Assembly (NCBI GenBank): GCA_021324395.1
Contig: JAJPJG010000036.1
Coordinates: 47,368-111,367, forward strand
DNA from: Spartobacteria bacterium
Lineage (GTDB): Bacteria; Verrucomicrobiota; Verrucomicrobiia; Chthoniobacterales; Chthoniobacteraceae
Reading direction: 5' to 3'
DNA length: 64,000 nucleotides
The first letter of the stretch is position 1, and the number at the start of each line of letters is the position of its first letter. The notes below the pieces were generated by a model, which was not told where the DNA came from, did not search any database, and saw only the letters and a program-made list of their open reading frames with translations. This document shows, piece by piece, positions 63,850 through 64,000 of the stretch. The translations under genes were made by a program, and so were the position numbers.

Positions 63850-64000
63850 GCACGCAAACGAAAATCGAATGGTGCGACCACACGTTCAATCCATGGATCG
63901 GCTGCACGAAGGTGGATGAGCTGTGCACGAATTGCTACGCGGAAACACAGGACAAATTCCGCGCCTGGACGCCGAAAGGATGGGGCAAAGGCAAGCCGCG
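63846..64000 (+). CDS. Phage Gp37/Gp68-family (DUF5131) protein, N-terminal part
   Basis: The first 51 codons, cut by the window edge, begin MSTQTKIEWCDHTFNPWIGC, with TKVDELCTNCYAETQ next. The 'IEWtdxTwNPwxGCxxvSxGCxxCYAe' signature with its cysteines is that of the DUF5131 family common in phages and mobile elements. Members look like radical-SAM-type or metal-cluster proteins, with no established function. It is coupled to the preceding gene by ATGA and shows that the prophage continues past the window. Confidence 0.88.
   Translation, partial: MSTQTKIEWCDHTFNPWIGCTKVDELCTNCYAETQDKFRAWTPKGWGKGKP

Larger units (their letters stand above)
31689..64000. mobile_element. Mu-like transposable prophage, divergent type (right end outside the window)
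   Basis: A continuous phage gene set includes MuA- and MuB-type transposition proteins, a Gam-like protein and an S24 repressor. It also has DUF3486 and large terminase, DUF935 portal, MuF, MuG, a DUF1320 protein and tail genes. Late genes run leftward from 53607, early genes rightward from 55219. The left limit is set by the 22-base repeats; the right end lies beyond 64000. Most gene junctions overlap (ATGA, GTGA, TAATG), and no gene is visibly broken, so the element may be intact. Confidence 0.9.

Overview
The window is about 58-60% GC bacterial DNA. Four gene types point to Verrucomicrobiota, probably a Chthoniobacterales/Spartobacteria-type soil organism: a Verru_Chthon cassette (prepilin-like proteins D-B-C followed by a giant A protein), a PEP-CTERM protein, a verrucomicrobial exported protein, and an FHA-Dabb fusion. 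All assignments come from reading the sequence and from remembered family features. No search was run.

Layout: 0-1.1 kb, two ABC-2 permease genes (minus strand). 1.2-3.8 kb, a small membrane protein, the FHA-Dabb protein and uronate isomerase. 3.9-11.6 kb, the five-gene Verru_Chthon operon. 11.6-12.95 kb, accessory module 1: a 21-bp repeat array, a 162-residue helical protein, an HTH regulator and two copies of an operator/promoter-like element. 13.2-16.9 kb, PEP-CTERM and other exported proteins. 17-25.9 kb, housekeeping genes (rhomboid-like protein, RRM protein, TPR membrane protein, secA, deoxyribosyltransferase-like protein, mnmA, cutA). 25.9-29.5 kb, accessory genes, including a GNAT gene between two attC-like sites. 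29.5-31.55 kb, accessory module 2: hairpin repeats, a C-terminal gene remnant, a 234-residue beta-domain protein, a second 21-bp array, a second HTH regulator and two copies of its own operator-like element.

From about 31.69 kb to beyond the right edge lies a Mu-like transposable prophage. Late genes run leftward (53.6 to 31.8 kb): lysis cassette with an embedded tRNA-Met, small and large terminase, portal, a fused protease-scaffold-capsid, MuF, MuG, tail tube, a beta-propeller spike, tape measure and hub proteins. Early genes run rightward (55.2 to 64 kb): Cro/Ner-like regulator, MuA-type transposase, MuB ATPase, Gam-like protein, MazG-like protein, zinc-ribbon miniproteins and the start of a Gp37/Gp68-type protein. 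The S24 repressor and two membrane-protein genes sit at the divergence point. This divergent plan resembles BcepMu rather than Mu.

The most unusual signal is the accessory module, present twice. In each copy an HTH gene is bracketed by two copies of a TTTGACA-containing element. The HTH stop codon lies inside one of them. Next to it are one small structural gene and an array of 11-13 degenerate units with an exact 21-bp period. The two arrays have unrelated consensus sequences but the same period and context, which suggests one undescribed type of locus rather than chance repeats.
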